Below are positions 7,998 to 17,765 of a stretch of 64,000 bases of DNA, piece after piece. This stretch comes from Armatimonas rosea (GTDB lineage: Bacteria > Armatimonadota > Armatimonadia > Armatimonadales > Armatimonadaceae): the NCBI RefSeq assembly GCF_014202505.1, contig NZ_JACHGW010000003.1:62001-126000 (forward strand), given 5' to 3'. Under the pieces are notes generated by a model. The model had not been told where the DNA came from. It worked only from the letters and a program-made list of their open reading frames with translations, and made no database searches. Numbering within the stretch: the first letter of the stretch is position 1; the number at the start of each line of letters is the position of its first letter. The position numbers and the translations under genes were made by a program.

Positions 7998-10012
7998 CCC
8001 CTACGACTCAGGGCGGTCTCCAAGGCCTTGAGGGCTGCCTCTAGCTGGTCTAGGGGGACCGTCTGACCACCAAAGCGAGCCTGCTGGTAGAGCGCGATAA
8101 ATGCCTTAGCGGCGGGCTGCGCGGTGTCGGGGAGGGCGCTAAGGCGCTCCGACCAAGGCTCCGTGGGCCCGAGGGAGGGAACCTGTGCCTCGAAGCGCTT
8201 GGCAAGTGCGGCCAGCTCTGGGGGCGGGAGAAGAGCCGTCAGAGGGGAGACCGTAGCGCGTTGACGACGTCGCTGCCAGAGCAGGGTGAGCGCAATCCCC
8301 ACAAAAGGAACCATCAGGAGCATCCCAAGCTGGAGGGGCTCGCGCAACGCAAGCCAGAGAACGAGCCCCTGCCACTGATCCTCCAGCCACTCCCAGGCCT
8401 TGCGCCAAGGCTCGATCCCCTCTTTGATTTGATCCGGCATGCCACTGGGGGGAGTTGCCTCGACCGTGACCCAACCCTTACCCTCCACCCAGGCCTCACA
8501 CCAGGCATGGGCATCGCGCTGGCGGACGATGATCGTATCGGGGCCCTCTTCCTCATGGGCAAAGTAGCCAGTGACATAGCGGGTAGGCACCCCGATGCTC
8601 CGCAGCAGGAGCGCCGCCGACGATGCAAAAAACTCACAGTGTGCGCCTTGACGGGGCTGGGCATACAGGAAGCGTAGGACCATGTCGGTGCGCTTGGCAT
8701 CCATGAGGCGGCGGACGGGCTCAGCGCCGGTGTCTCCCTCTCTACGGAGCTGGAGGTCGGGGAGAAAGCTGGCGTTGAAGGTCAGGCTATAGGTGTAGTT
8801 GTCGAGGAGGTAGCTGGTGATCGCCGCGACTTTCTCCGCGGAGGTCTTGCAGTCTTGTGTGACGGAGCGTGCAAGGGGGGTGAGGGCATCGCGCAGCTCA
8901 TCGGGGAGCTGCAGGTGGCGCTTGCGCTCGGGACCGCTACCTGCCTTGGGAAAGGCCATGAGTCCCTGAAAGTGCTCCGGGCCTTCCTGGTAGTGGTAGG
9001 TATAGGGAGCTGCGGCCGTGACCTTGAGCGGCCCACTGGAGTCTGTCGCCCACTCGACTGCCTCGACCTCACCGGGCTCCAAGTTATAGGTCTCAAGTGG
9101 CGAAAAGAGGAGGGGGTTGCCGCTCTGAATGCGGGTGACCTGGACACGGGCCGATGGCTCACCGGGGGGGGGAGTGAGCGCAAGCTCGTGCGGCTCTAGG
9201 ATATGAAAAGAGCGGCCCGTGAGTGGGGGCCACCAGCGGTTCTCATTGTAGGTCTCGAAGGCCGCGCCTCGCAGGTGCTGGGAGTGTAGCCGCCCCGAGA
9301 GCCGCAGAATACGGGCGTTGGAGCCACGGGCGTTGAACATCGGCCCCAGAACCGGCTGCTGGGACATCCCCAGGAGGTCGTTTTGGGGTTTCTCATTCAT
9401 GAAGCGGTTTCCCCACTCCGTGAGGCGCTCTCGGTAGGTCTGGACCGTCTTGATCCCCAGCCAGCCACTGCCTAGGGCAAGGCACAGAGCGAGTCCAACT
9501 AGCAGGGGAAGTGCTCTTTGCGCGCGTGTCCGGGGCCGCATGGTGCGCAGCGCCAGCCCGAGTGTCAGAGCCGCGGCGGGGATGATCTCCCGCAAGAGCC
9601 GCTCCTCCAGGGCGTTGCACGACGTGGCGAGGGTGAGAAAGCCTCCCAGGAGCGCAAGGAGGCTCGCACGCTTGGGGTCATGGGGGGTCGGGCGGTAGAA
9701 CTGGATGGTCATAAAAATGGCCATCGTCTGACCAAAGAGGTACATCCCGCGCGCCGGACCAATCATGGTCGAGGTCGTTGTGGGCTCGTTGGGAGTGCTG
9801 AGGATCGCAAGCCCAAGAAGCGTCCCGCCAAAGAGCAGGCTGGGGAGCCAAACCGTGGGCAGGCGTAGCCGAAGGACATACGAGGCCAGGATGAGAAGCC
9901 CCAGCGCGACCAAGATCCAGAGACTCCCCCCCGAGATTAGGAAGAGGCTTAGCAGGCTCACCAAGGCAAAGAGGAGCACAAAGGGAGGGAGCGTGATCGA
10001 CGACGGGGTCAT
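7994..10012 (-). CDS. TgpA-like membrane transglutaminase
   Basis: The 672-residue product has a block of N-terminal membrane helices (roughly residues 5-190), a transglutaminase core with the Cys-His-acid order (GAHCEFFASS, then DAHAW, then VTVEATPP), and one more helix (about 570-590, LGMLLMVPFVGIALTLLW) before a C-terminal DUF4129-like tail. TgpA-type proteins sit in the inner membrane with the catalytic domain outside. The ATG at 10012 is chosen because it overlaps the stop of the upstream DUF58 gene (ATGA) and starts just before the first helix. Confidence 0.88.
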   Translation of the reverse strand: MTPSSITLPPFVLLFALVSLLSLFLISGGSLWILVALGLLILASYVLRLRLPTVWLPSLLFGGTLLGLAILSTPNEPTTTSTMIGPARGMYLFGQTMAIFMTIQFYRPTPHDPKRASLLALLGGFLTLATSCNALEERLLREIIPAAALTLGLALRTMRPRTRAQRALPLLVGLALCLALGSGWLGIKTVQTYRERLTEWGNRFMNEKPQNDLLGMSQQPVLGPMFNARGSNARILRLSGRLHSQHLRGAAFETYNENRWWPPLTGRSFHILEPHELALTPPPGEPSARVQVTRIQSGNPLLFSPLETYNLEPGEVEAVEWATDSSGPLKVTAAAPYTYHYQEGPEHFQGLMAFPKAGSGPERKRHLQLPDELRDALTPLARSVTQDCKTSAEKVAAITSYLLDNYTYSLTFNASFLPDLQLRREGDTGAEPVRRLMDAKRTDMVLRFLYAQPRQGAHCEFFASSAALLLRSIGVPTRYVTGYFAHEEEGPDTIIVRQRDAHAWCEAWVEGKGWVTVEATPPSGMPDQIKEGIEPWRKAWEWLEDQWQGLVLWLALREPLQLGMLLMVPFVGIALTLLWQRRRQRATVSPLTALLPPPELAALAKRFEAQVPSLGPTEPWSERLSALPDTAQPAAKAFIALYQQARFGGQTVPLDQLEAALKALETALSRRG

Positions 10013-11364
10013 AGGATATCCACTCCTCCCGAAGCAAATGCGGAGGGCGGCAGGACCTGCATGTCCCCCTCGGTCTCTTGCGCCTCCTCCGTCTCCGAGA
10101 CCCAGAGCACCTTCACCCCCACGCCACTCTGACGCAGAGTCTCCACAAAGCTCCGCCGGGCTTCGTCCCAATCAAGGACGATGCAGATCACCGTCGTGAG
10201 CCGATCGAGCTCTAGAGTTAGGCGTGGGGCGATCTGCGAGAGAGGCTCCTCGGGTGAGCCCTCGACACAGGCAAGGATATCCAGGATCTGCTCACGGTAG
10301 GCTAGGCTCCGACCCGCCATGAGGTGGTAGACATTCGGCCCCGCTGCAAACAGATCGACAATGTACTCCTGACGCGCAAGCGCATCGCTGACCGCGGCAC
10401 AAAGCGAGACCGCCCGCTCCAGCGCTGCCTGACGTCCTGCGCGCGACGGCTGACCGGGGAGGCGCTCCTGCATCTCACGTAGAAAGAGGCGTGCCGAGCG
10501 CGCGGGCTCTGCGGGGACATGGGTGTCCAGAACTACCCCGACTCGCAGAAAGTACTCCTCCCGCCACTCTCGCACCACGAGCGGTGAGTTTGCTGCCCCT
10601 GCGAGACGCGCGGTCGCCCGCCAGTCGATATCCCGTGGACTGTCTCCATCGCGCCACTCCCGGTTACCCAGATACTCAAAAGAATCGCCGACTTGGGAGG
10701 CCATCGCGATTCCACCCGGCTGAAAACGCCGTCCACTGGGAAGGTTAAAGCGCGAGAGGGGGCGGAAGGCAGGATGGACAATCAGCCGTGTGGGCTGCTG
10801 CACGATGCGATAGGCCTGGAGCAGCCCGAAAGGAAAGTCGGTGAGAAGACGGCACCCGCCTAAAACAAAGGCACCTCGTCCCCAGCAGTGCAGGGGAAGC
10901 TCCACCTGAACGCTCTCCCCCGAGCGCAGATAGCCCACTGAGATGCCTTCTTCAGGCTGGGCATCGACCACCAAGGGCAGGCCCCAGCCCTGCACCAGGA
11001 GATCTGGAATCGGGAGCCTGCCTCTATTTTGAATCGTGACCTCGGCTCGAAGTGTCTCGCCCGCCGTGATTCGCTCCGCATGGCGTAGCTGGGCATGGGC
11101 GCGGAGGGGGAGAAACGCAACACTGGAGACAAGCCAGAGTCCCACCACATAGAGGGTCAAGGGGACGGTCTGCGTGTCGAGGTTCCAGAAGAGAGCAATG
11201 GTAAAAAAAACGACCGCCGACAGCCCGAGAAACCAGCGCCCAGTGCGGGTAAAGCGAAAGTGGTAGAAGCGCCAGACCCACTGGCCAGCCTTCCCCTGGT
11301 AGTACGGGTGCTGATTGATGTCCTTGGAGGCCGGGTAGCCCACCATGATCTCACGAAGCGTCAT
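10009..11364 (-). CDS. DUF58 domain protein
   Basis: The 451-residue product has two adjacent membrane helices (about residues 40-80), then a beta-rich domain and the DUF58 signature GDSPRDIDWRATARLAG with PLVVREW, followed by a vWA-like C-terminal part. DUF58 proteins are nearly always encoded with a MoxR AAA ATPase and a TgpA-like transglutaminase; the transglutaminase follows here by four-base overlap, but no MoxR gene is next to them. The start at 11364 lies 11 bases after a TACAAT box. Confidence 0.87.
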   Translation of the reverse strand: MTLREIMVGYPASKDINQHPYYQGKAGQWVWRFYHFRFTRTGRWFLGLSAVVFFTIALFWNLDTQTVPLTLYVVGLWLVSSVAFLPLRAHAQLRHAERITAGETLRAEVTIQNRGRLPIPDLLVQGWGLPLVVDAQPEEGISVGYLRSGESVQVELPLHCWGRGAFVLGGCRLLTDFPFGLLQAYRIVQQPTRLIVHPAFRPLSRFNLPSGRRFQPGGIAMASQVGDSFEYLGNREWRDGDSPRDIDWRATARLAGAANSPLVVREWREEYFLRVGVVLDTHVPAEPARSARLFLREMQERLPGQPSRAGRQAALERAVSLCAAVSDALARQEYIVDLFAAGPNVYHLMAGRSLAYREQILDILACVEGSPEEPLSQIAPRLTLELDRLTTVICIVLDWDEARRSFVETLRQSGVGVKVLWVSETEEAQETEGDMQVLPPSAFASGGVDIL

Positions 11365-11375
11365 TCGGTAGCCCC

Positions 11376-11381
11376 ATTGTA
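11376..11381 (-). promoter_or_regulatory. -10 box of the DUF58-TgpA operon
   Basis: TACAAT on the minus strand, 11 bases before the ATG at 11364. It lies immediately downstream of the terminator of the preceding gene, so the operon is insulated from read-through. Confidence 0.55.
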
Positions 11382-11387
11382 CCGTGC

Positions 11388-11425
11388 AAAAGAAAACCCC
11401 CTGCAAGCGTGGCGCTCACAGGGGG
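11388..11425 (-). terminator. Intrinsic terminator of the NHL-repeat gene
   Basis: On the minus strand CCCCCTG (11419-11425) pairs with CAGGGGG (11397-11403), followed by TTTTCTTTT (11388-11396). It ends transcription of the PEP-CTERM gene 38 bases after its stop. Confidence 0.8.
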
Positions 11426-11462
11426 GAAGATTTAGTGTAGAAATTGTTTAGACGATGGAGGA

Positions 11463-12368
11463 CTACTTACGCCGCCGCCGCACCACGGCTCCACCGGCCA
11501 GCCCAAGGCAAAGAAGGGCCAGCGTCCCCGGTTCTGGGATAAGGATCGTCGGAGCGACCACTACCCCCACAGGCCCATTGAGCCCAGAGGCAAATGTGCT
11601 GACGGTTCCCCCGGAGGTAATCTTTTTAATGGTGTTGTCGCCAAAGTTACCAACGAAAAGGTTGTTACTAGTGTCGATACCTAGGCCAAAGGGTGAAGAG
11701 AAACCGGATGCAAAGGTACTGACGACGCCACCCGAAGTAATTTTCTTAATCGCGTTATTTGCTGTATCGACAACGAAGAGGTTGCCACTGCTATCAAATG
11801 CAAGGTCATTAATATTGTTAGACAGGCCGCTATTGACAAATGTAGTTACTACCCCACCAGTATCTACTTTCTTAATCGAGCTAGTACCTTGACTTGAAAC
11901 ATATAAATTGCCACTGCTGTCAAACGCGAGTCCTGTAGGATTAGTAATACCTGTTGCAAAGTCAGATTTGACGCCACCAGGGGTGATCTTTATAATCTTA
12001 TCTGTACTTTGGCTAGAAGCATAGAGGTTACCACTGGTATCAAACGCAATTGCATAGCCTGATGATACACTTGTAGCGAAAGTGCTTACTACACCTGCTG
12101 GTGTAATCTTGCTAATTGTGTCTAAACCTTGGTTTGGCGTGTAAAGGTTGCCGGCCAAATCAAACGCAAGACCTACCGGACTACTGAGACCACTACTAAC
12201 GAAGTTGGTAACGACACCCGACGATGAAACTCTTTTAATGGAATCATCGAAAAAGTTGGTGACGTACAGAGTCTGGGCGAGAGCTTGACCCTGGGCAACA
12301 CTAAGTAGCCCGACTAGGATGGCGACTTTAATTTTTCCTTGGAATCCTAAAACCTGGGACATTTTCAT
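11463..12368 (-). CDS. Secreted NHL/SMP-30-type beta-propeller protein with PEP-CTERM tail
   Basis: The 301-residue product has a signal peptide (about residues 1-32, ending QALAQ). About six repeats of roughly 42 residues follow, with the pattern GNLYVSSQGTSSIKK and TGGVVTTFV, as expected for a beta-propeller. The tail PEPGTLALLCLGLAGGAVV followed by RRRRK is a PEP-CTERM exosortase signal. The protein should be exported, cleaved by an exosortase and delivered to the surface. The ATG at 12368 has GGAAGG about eight bases upstream; the repeat-coding part is poorer in G and C than the neighbours. Its ligand is unknown. Confidence 0.85.
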   Translation of the reverse strand: MKMSQVLGFQGKIKVAILVGLLSVAQGQALAQTLYVTNFFDDSIKRVSSSGVVTNFVSSGLSSPVGLAFDLAGNLYTPNQGLDTISKITPAGVVSTFATSVSSGYAIAFDTSGNLYASSQSTDKIIKITPGGVKSDFATGITNPTGLAFDSSGNLYVSSQGTSSIKKVDTGGVVTTFVNSGLSNNINDLAFDSSGNLFVVDTANNAIKKITSGGVVSTFASGFSSPFGLGIDTSNNLFVGNFGDNTIKKITSGGTVSTFASGLNGPVGVVVAPTILIPEPGTLALLCLGLAGGAVVRRRRK

Positions 12369-12430
12369 ACACTTAAACCTTCCGTATCTCCTCACAAAGT
12401 CACGAACGTTACGAGGGCACTCTTGCATAC

Positions 12431-12436
12431 AGTATA
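12431..12436 (-). promoter_or_regulatory. Probable -10 box of the NHL-repeat gene
   Basis: TATACT on the minus strand gives a leader of about 55 bases before the ATG at 12368. The -35 region is not clear. The rest of the gap (12437-12560) shows nothing recognisable. Confidence 0.4.
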
Positions 12437-12564
12437 CCCGTTTGGCACAAAATGTGCAGTTATTTGGCGATCAATTTATGGTGAATGATTTAGAGGGAGT
12501 TATCTCAGCGCACGGATGAGACGAACCCGAGATCTATGGTGTGTGAAAATGTGGTGAGAATTTT

Positions 12565-12614
12565 TTGACACTCTTGCCGATAATACTGCTAGGTAGCCCT
12601 GAAGAGGTTATAAT
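12565..12614 (+). promoter_or_regulatory. Promoter region of the MBL-fold gene
   Basis: A consensus -35 TTGACA (12565-12570) is followed by AT-rich sequence, and a perfect TATAAT lies at 12609-12614, 18 bases before the GTG at 12633. The two are too far apart to act together, so the TATAAT box probably works with a weak -35 or there are two start sites. Confidence 0.45.
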
Positions 12615-12632
12615 CGAGAGTGGGAGCGGTGG

Positions 12633-13442
12633 GTGAGAATTTTTTTTCTTGGCACAGGGGCCGCTGAAGGATTTCCTGCGGTCTTCAGCCGAACCCCCAT
12701 TAATTTAGAAGCGCTACGCCGTGGAGGAAAGAATCTCCGGCTACGCTCGGGGATCTTGTTGGACGAGGTGGTTCGGGTTGATCTTTGTCCTGATGCTCTG
12801 GCACAGGTGCATAAGTACCCCCACCTTGATCTCGCGGCGATTGAGCACCTTCTTTTTACACACTCCCACGACGATCACTTTGCGGTGCGGGAGCTGCAGT
12901 ATCTCTCCCGAAACTTCGCTCCGGATCGGGAGCTGCCACTGGATATCTGGGGGAGCCACCAAGTGCTTGTCAAGCTCTGTGGGGAGACACCGCACTTTTT
13001 TGAGGAGCCCCCTCTGCGCTATCGTGCGCTGGAGCCTTTTCGTGAGATCGCAGTAGGGCACTTGTGGGTGACACCGCTAGTGGCGAACCACAAGGTCGAT
13101 GAGCTGTGCTTTAACTTTCTCTTCCGTGACGGGGATACTCGCCTGCTCTATGCCTCGGATACAGGCTGGTACTCAGCGGAGACCTGGGATTTTTTGGCTG
13201 ATATCTCTCTGAATGCGGTGATTGTGGAGTGCGGCAAGGGAATCTCGACAAATGGCTACACAGGCCACCTAACCCTAGAGGAGTGTATTGCCTTTAAGGA
13301 GAAGCTTGCACTAAAGCCGGGCGCTCCGGTCTACCTGACACATCTCTGTCACACGGGCCTTCTGCTCCACGAGGAACTAGAAGAGCACTGCGCCCCGCAC
13401 GGAATCTCGGTCGCCTACGATGGCTTAGAGTTTGTACTCTGA
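12633..13442 (+). CDS. Metallo-beta-lactamase-fold hydrolase
   Basis: The 269-residue product starts with the strand motif MRIFFLGTGAAEG and has the metal motif His77-Ser-His79-Asp-Asp81-His82 in THSHDDHF; a later DTGWYS segment supplies the bridging Asp. It resembles the PqqB/PhnP branch of the superfamily (phosphodiesterase or hydrolase) but has no zinc-ribbon cysteines. It is cytoplasmic and probably binds two metal ions. The GTG start fits the first beta strand. Its last 28 bases overlap the end of the convergent glycosyltransferase gene. Substrate unknown. Confidence 0.82.
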   Translation: MRIFFLGTGAAEGFPAVFSRTPINLEALRRGGKNLRLRSGILLDEVVRVDLCPDALAQVHKYPHLDLAAIEHLLFTHSHDDHFAVRELQYLSRNFAPDRELPLDIWGSHQVLVKLCGETPHFFEEPPLRYRALEPFREIAVGHLWVTPLVANHKVDELCFNFLFRDGDTRLLYASDTGWYSAETWDFLADISLNAVIVECGKGISTNGYTGHLTLEECIAFKEKLALKPGAPVYLTHLCHTGLLLHEELEEHCAPHGISVAYDGLEFVL

Positions 13443-14392
13443 GCGTCGTTCTGAAAGCCTAGTTTTTCCGAGAGAAGATAGAGCGGTCGGCCTTTTACTT
13501 CGTCGTAGATGCGCCCGATGTACTCCCCAATGAGTCCCAGGGTCACCAGCTGTACCCCGGAGAGCAGGGAGAGCACGACGATAATACTAGTCCAGCCGGG
13601 CTCGAAGCTGCGGGGGGCCAGAGCATAGCGCACGGCCTGGATTACGCCATAGACAATCGCGCCCAGAGCGATAAAGGCCCCCAGATCGCGGGAGAGCTTG
13701 AGGGGCGCGTAGGAAAATCCCGTCACGGCATCCATGGCGAGCTTGAACATCTTCCGAAATGGGTACTTGGTCTCTCCTGCGGCGCGGGCGGGGCGGTCGT
13801 ACTCTAAGGCGTATTGCTTGAAGCCCACCCAGGCCGCCATACCCCGTAGAAACCGGTGCTGCTCGCCCATGGCGTTGAGTGCATCCACCACTTTCCGGTC
13901 CATCAGGCGAAAGTCCCCCGTGTTCTCCGGGATGGCGACACTGGTGAGCCGGTGGAGGAGCTTGTAGAAAAGCGACGCCGTGAGCAGCTTAAAGGCTGTC
14001 TCCCCCTCGCGCGAGCGGCGCTTGCCGTAGACCACCTCCCAGCCGTCGTCGCGCCAGAGGCGGATCATCTCCGGGAGGAGCTCGGGGGGGTCTTGCAGGT
14101 CAGCATCGAGGAGGACAACGGCATCCCCTGTTGCGTGGTGCATCCCTGCGGTGACCGCGATCTGGTGCCCAAAGTTACGCGAGAGCGAGAGCACACGCGC
14201 CCAGGAGTGCTTCTGCGCCAGCTCCCGTAGTTGCAAGAGCGAGCTGTCGCGCGAGCCATCGTTGACAAAGAGTACCTCGACCGTGTCGCCGTCTTTTTCT
14301 AGGATAGGCAGGAGTGCCTCCAGCCGCGCCACCAGCACGGGGAGAACTGCCTCTTCATTGAAGATCGGAAAGACAAGCGAGATCAGGGCCAT
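13415..14392 (-). CDS. Polyprenyl-phosphate glycosyltransferase (GT2, DPM1/GtrB-like)
   Basis: The 325-residue product has a GT-A domain with the nucleotide-sugar motif LLDADLQDPPE and NFGHQIAVTAG, a KRRSREGE loop, and two C-terminal membrane helices (about 240-260 and 275-298). This is the layout of enzymes that transfer a sugar to undecaprenyl or dolichyl phosphate, feeding lipid-linked sugars to envelope glycosylation. A GtrA-type membrane protein that could act with it is encoded far away at 40264-40758. The ATG is six bases from a TAGAAT box. Confidence 0.87.
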   Translation of the reverse strand: MALISLVFPIFNEEAVLPVLVARLEALLPILEKDGDTVEVLFVNDGSRDSSLLQLRELAQKHSWARVLSLSRNFGHQIAVTAGMHHATGDAVVLLDADLQDPPELLPEMIRLWRDDGWEVVYGKRRSREGETAFKLLTASLFYKLLHRLTSVAIPENTGDFRLMDRKVVDALNAMGEQHRFLRGMAAWVGFKQYALEYDRPARAAGETKYPFRKMFKLAMDAVTGFSYAPLKLSRDLGAFIALGAIVYGVIQAVRYALAPRSFEPGWTSIIVVLSLLSGVQLVTLGLIGEYIGRIYDEVKGRPLYLLSEKLGFQNDAQSTNSKPS

Positions 14393-14398
14393 GGGAAT

Positions 14399-14404
14399 AT
14401 TCTA
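14399..14404 (-). promoter_or_regulatory. Leaderless-type -10 box of the GT2 gene
   Basis: TAGAAT on the minus strand, six bases before the ATG at 14392. No ribosome-binding site is present in between. Confidence 0.55.
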
Positions 14405-14538
14405 CCGGAAGCACGAGGCTTCCGGCTTAAGAGGGCGACGGGCACCTGCGTGCCCATAGATCCTCTTGGCTGCGAAGGCCGGGTACCCGCTTGTGGGTGG
14501 ATCACCCTCTTAAGCCCGAAGACTCGTTCCTAGGGGCG
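14405..14538. repeat. Structured intergenic palindrome, copy R2
   Basis: GGCTTAAGAGGG (14424-14435) and CCCTCTTAAGCC (14505-14516) form a perfect 12-bp stem; an inner hairpin GGGCAC/GTGCCC is at 14440-14455. The right arm and its continuation (14505-14538) match copy R1 closely, including GACTCGTTCCT. It sits just after the ligA stop, so it may also act as its terminator. Confidence 0.7.
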
Positions 14539-16575
<2,037 letters not shown>

Positions 16576-16589
16576 CTATGGTGTACGGG

Positions 16590-16700
16590 GGGAAACCGGA
16601 AGCTCCCCCCGATCAGAACGGGGGGACTGGAGAGCGCTTCGTGCTGCGAAGGCCGTTCCGGCCATGGGGCGATCTAAACGGGAGCGGTGTGGCCATGCGG
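16590..16700. repeat. Structured intergenic element, copy R3
   Basis: It consists of successive hairpins: CCCCCC/GGGGGG around 16605-16625, CTTCG/CGAAG around 16637-16651, and GGCC/GGCC around 16651-16663. The stretch 16666-16686 is the same as 59678-59698 (copy R4) at 19 of 21 positions, and CTGCGAAGGCC also occurs in R2 and, inverted, in R1. It lies between the divergent ligA and 16718 genes. Confidence 0.55.
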
Positions 16701-16706
16701 ATCGGA

Positions 16707-16712
16707 TAGAAT
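16707..16712 (+). promoter_or_regulatory. Leaderless-type -10 box of the 16718 gene
   Basis: TAGAAT, five bases before the ATG at 16718. This picks the ATG at 16718 as start over in-frame upstream codons that run back into the ligA promoter. Confidence 0.55.
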
Positions 16713-16717
16713 CAGCC

Positions 16718-17182
16718 ATGAGCAACCTACACCAGGCGTTTGTTTTCGATGAGGCCGCCTTTCGCCGCGACCTCGCCCCGATTTTGGATCGCCAAGACAC
16801 CACCGCCCTGGAGAGCTTTCTCCACGACCATCGCGCGCAGCTCTCCGCCCCAGAGCCCGATAAAGAGCACTTCGCTGCACGCGCCGCGTGGGCACTGTCT
16901 GCTTACTACGATGCGACCAAGAACATTGGCCTAGGCAGCGCCGCCTCAAAGTGCCGCTTTGGGCTGATCGACCTCTACCCCGAGGGGCGTGTCTTTGTGG
17001 GCGGCGGGGCCCTTCCGGTCGTGCCAGGCGCATTTCAGTCCGCCAGCTATGTCGCCGAGAGCGCCGTGATCCTAGAGCAGCTCCGCGCCGACTTCCCGCT
17101 CAAAGCCGCTATCATCGACCCCGTTCTCGCCATGCTCCACGCCGCCACCGCCGAGGGCAAGGGGCTCTACTTGCTTCTCTGA
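16718..17182 (+). CDS. Hypothetical protein, 154 residues
   Basis: This soluble protein has no recognised domain. The first half is helical and rich in Asp, Glu and Ala (FDEAAFRRDLAPILDRQD); the second half has a glycine-rich FVGGGALPVVPGAF segment. It could be an enzyme-associated or modulator protein; I propose nothing more. The last 16 bases overlap the end of the convergent gene 17167-17715. Confidence 0.6.
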   Translation: MSNLHQAFVFDEAAFRRDLAPILDRQDTTALESFLHDHRAQLSAPEPDKEHFAARAAWALSAYYDATKNIGLGSAASKCRFGLIDLYPEGRVFVGGGALPVVPGAFQSASYVAESAVILEQLRADFPLKAAIIDPVLAMLHAATAEGKGLYLLL

Positions 17183-17715
17183 GTCTTGCGTTTGGGAGCC
17201 TTGCGGCGCTGCTGGTACTCCTCCCACGCCGCATCTAGCTCGTCTGTATGTTGCTCGGTGTTGAGAGCCGCCTCAATCGTGTACATCACGGCGGAGACCA
17301 GCTTTTGTGCGCGGCAAAAGCAGTAGGTTTCGTCGTGCTGGACATACCAACCCTGCCTGGATTGGTGCCGGAAGAAGAGTATCTCGGTGGACGTGACGAG
17401 CTCCAGTTCCACCCAAGCGCCAAAGCACATAGGCCCCGGGTGGGGTGGCCGGTAGTCTAGCGGGTGCATCGCGACACTGGCCAGCGCTTGCAGGCAGGTG
17501 GTACTGAAGACTTCCGAGATGCGAACCGGCCAGGTAAGCTCGACTTCTGGCCCACCTAGGTGCTGCGAACCGATCGCCACGCCCACAAAGTCGCCTTGCC
17601 ACTCCAGAGTCGCCACATATTCTGTCAGAGGCCCGTGGTGACCAAACGACTCACGAAAGCAGAGGCGCTCGACATCGGTGGGATCGAAAAGCGGGGGTTG
17701 CCAGGCCATGGACAT
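17167..17715 (-). CDS. Hypothetical protein, 182 residues
   Basis: This is a soluble protein with aromatic-rich N-terminus (MAWQPPLFDP) and a strongly basic tail (QQRRKAPKRKTQRSK). No domain is recognised. The ATG at 17715 directly follows the T-tract of the upstream odh terminator; a second ATG at 17709 is an equally good start. GGAAGGGGGG, the descending arm of that terminator, would serve as its ribosome site, so expression may depend on read-through of the odh transcript. Confidence 0.55.
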   Translation of the reverse strand: MSMAWQPPLFDPTDVERLCFRESFGHHGPLTEYVATLEWQGDFVGVAIGSQHLGGPEVELTWPVRISEVFSTTCLQALASVAMHPLDYRPPHPGPMCFGAWVELELVTSTEILFFRHQSRQGWYVQHDETYCFCRAQKLVSAVMYTIEAALNTEQHTDELDAAWEEYQQRRKAPKRKTQRSK

Positions 17716-17752
17716 AAAAACAAAGCCCCCCTTCCTGGTGCGGAAGAGGGGC
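17716..17752 (-). terminator. Intrinsic terminator of the odh operon
   Basis: On the minus strand GCCCCTCTTCC (17742-17752) pairs with GGAAGGGGGGC (17725-17735) with one mismatch, followed by TTTGTTTTT (17716-17724). The T-tract touches the next start codon. Confidence 0.78.
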
Positions 17753-17765
17753 CAAGGTCGGGAGA

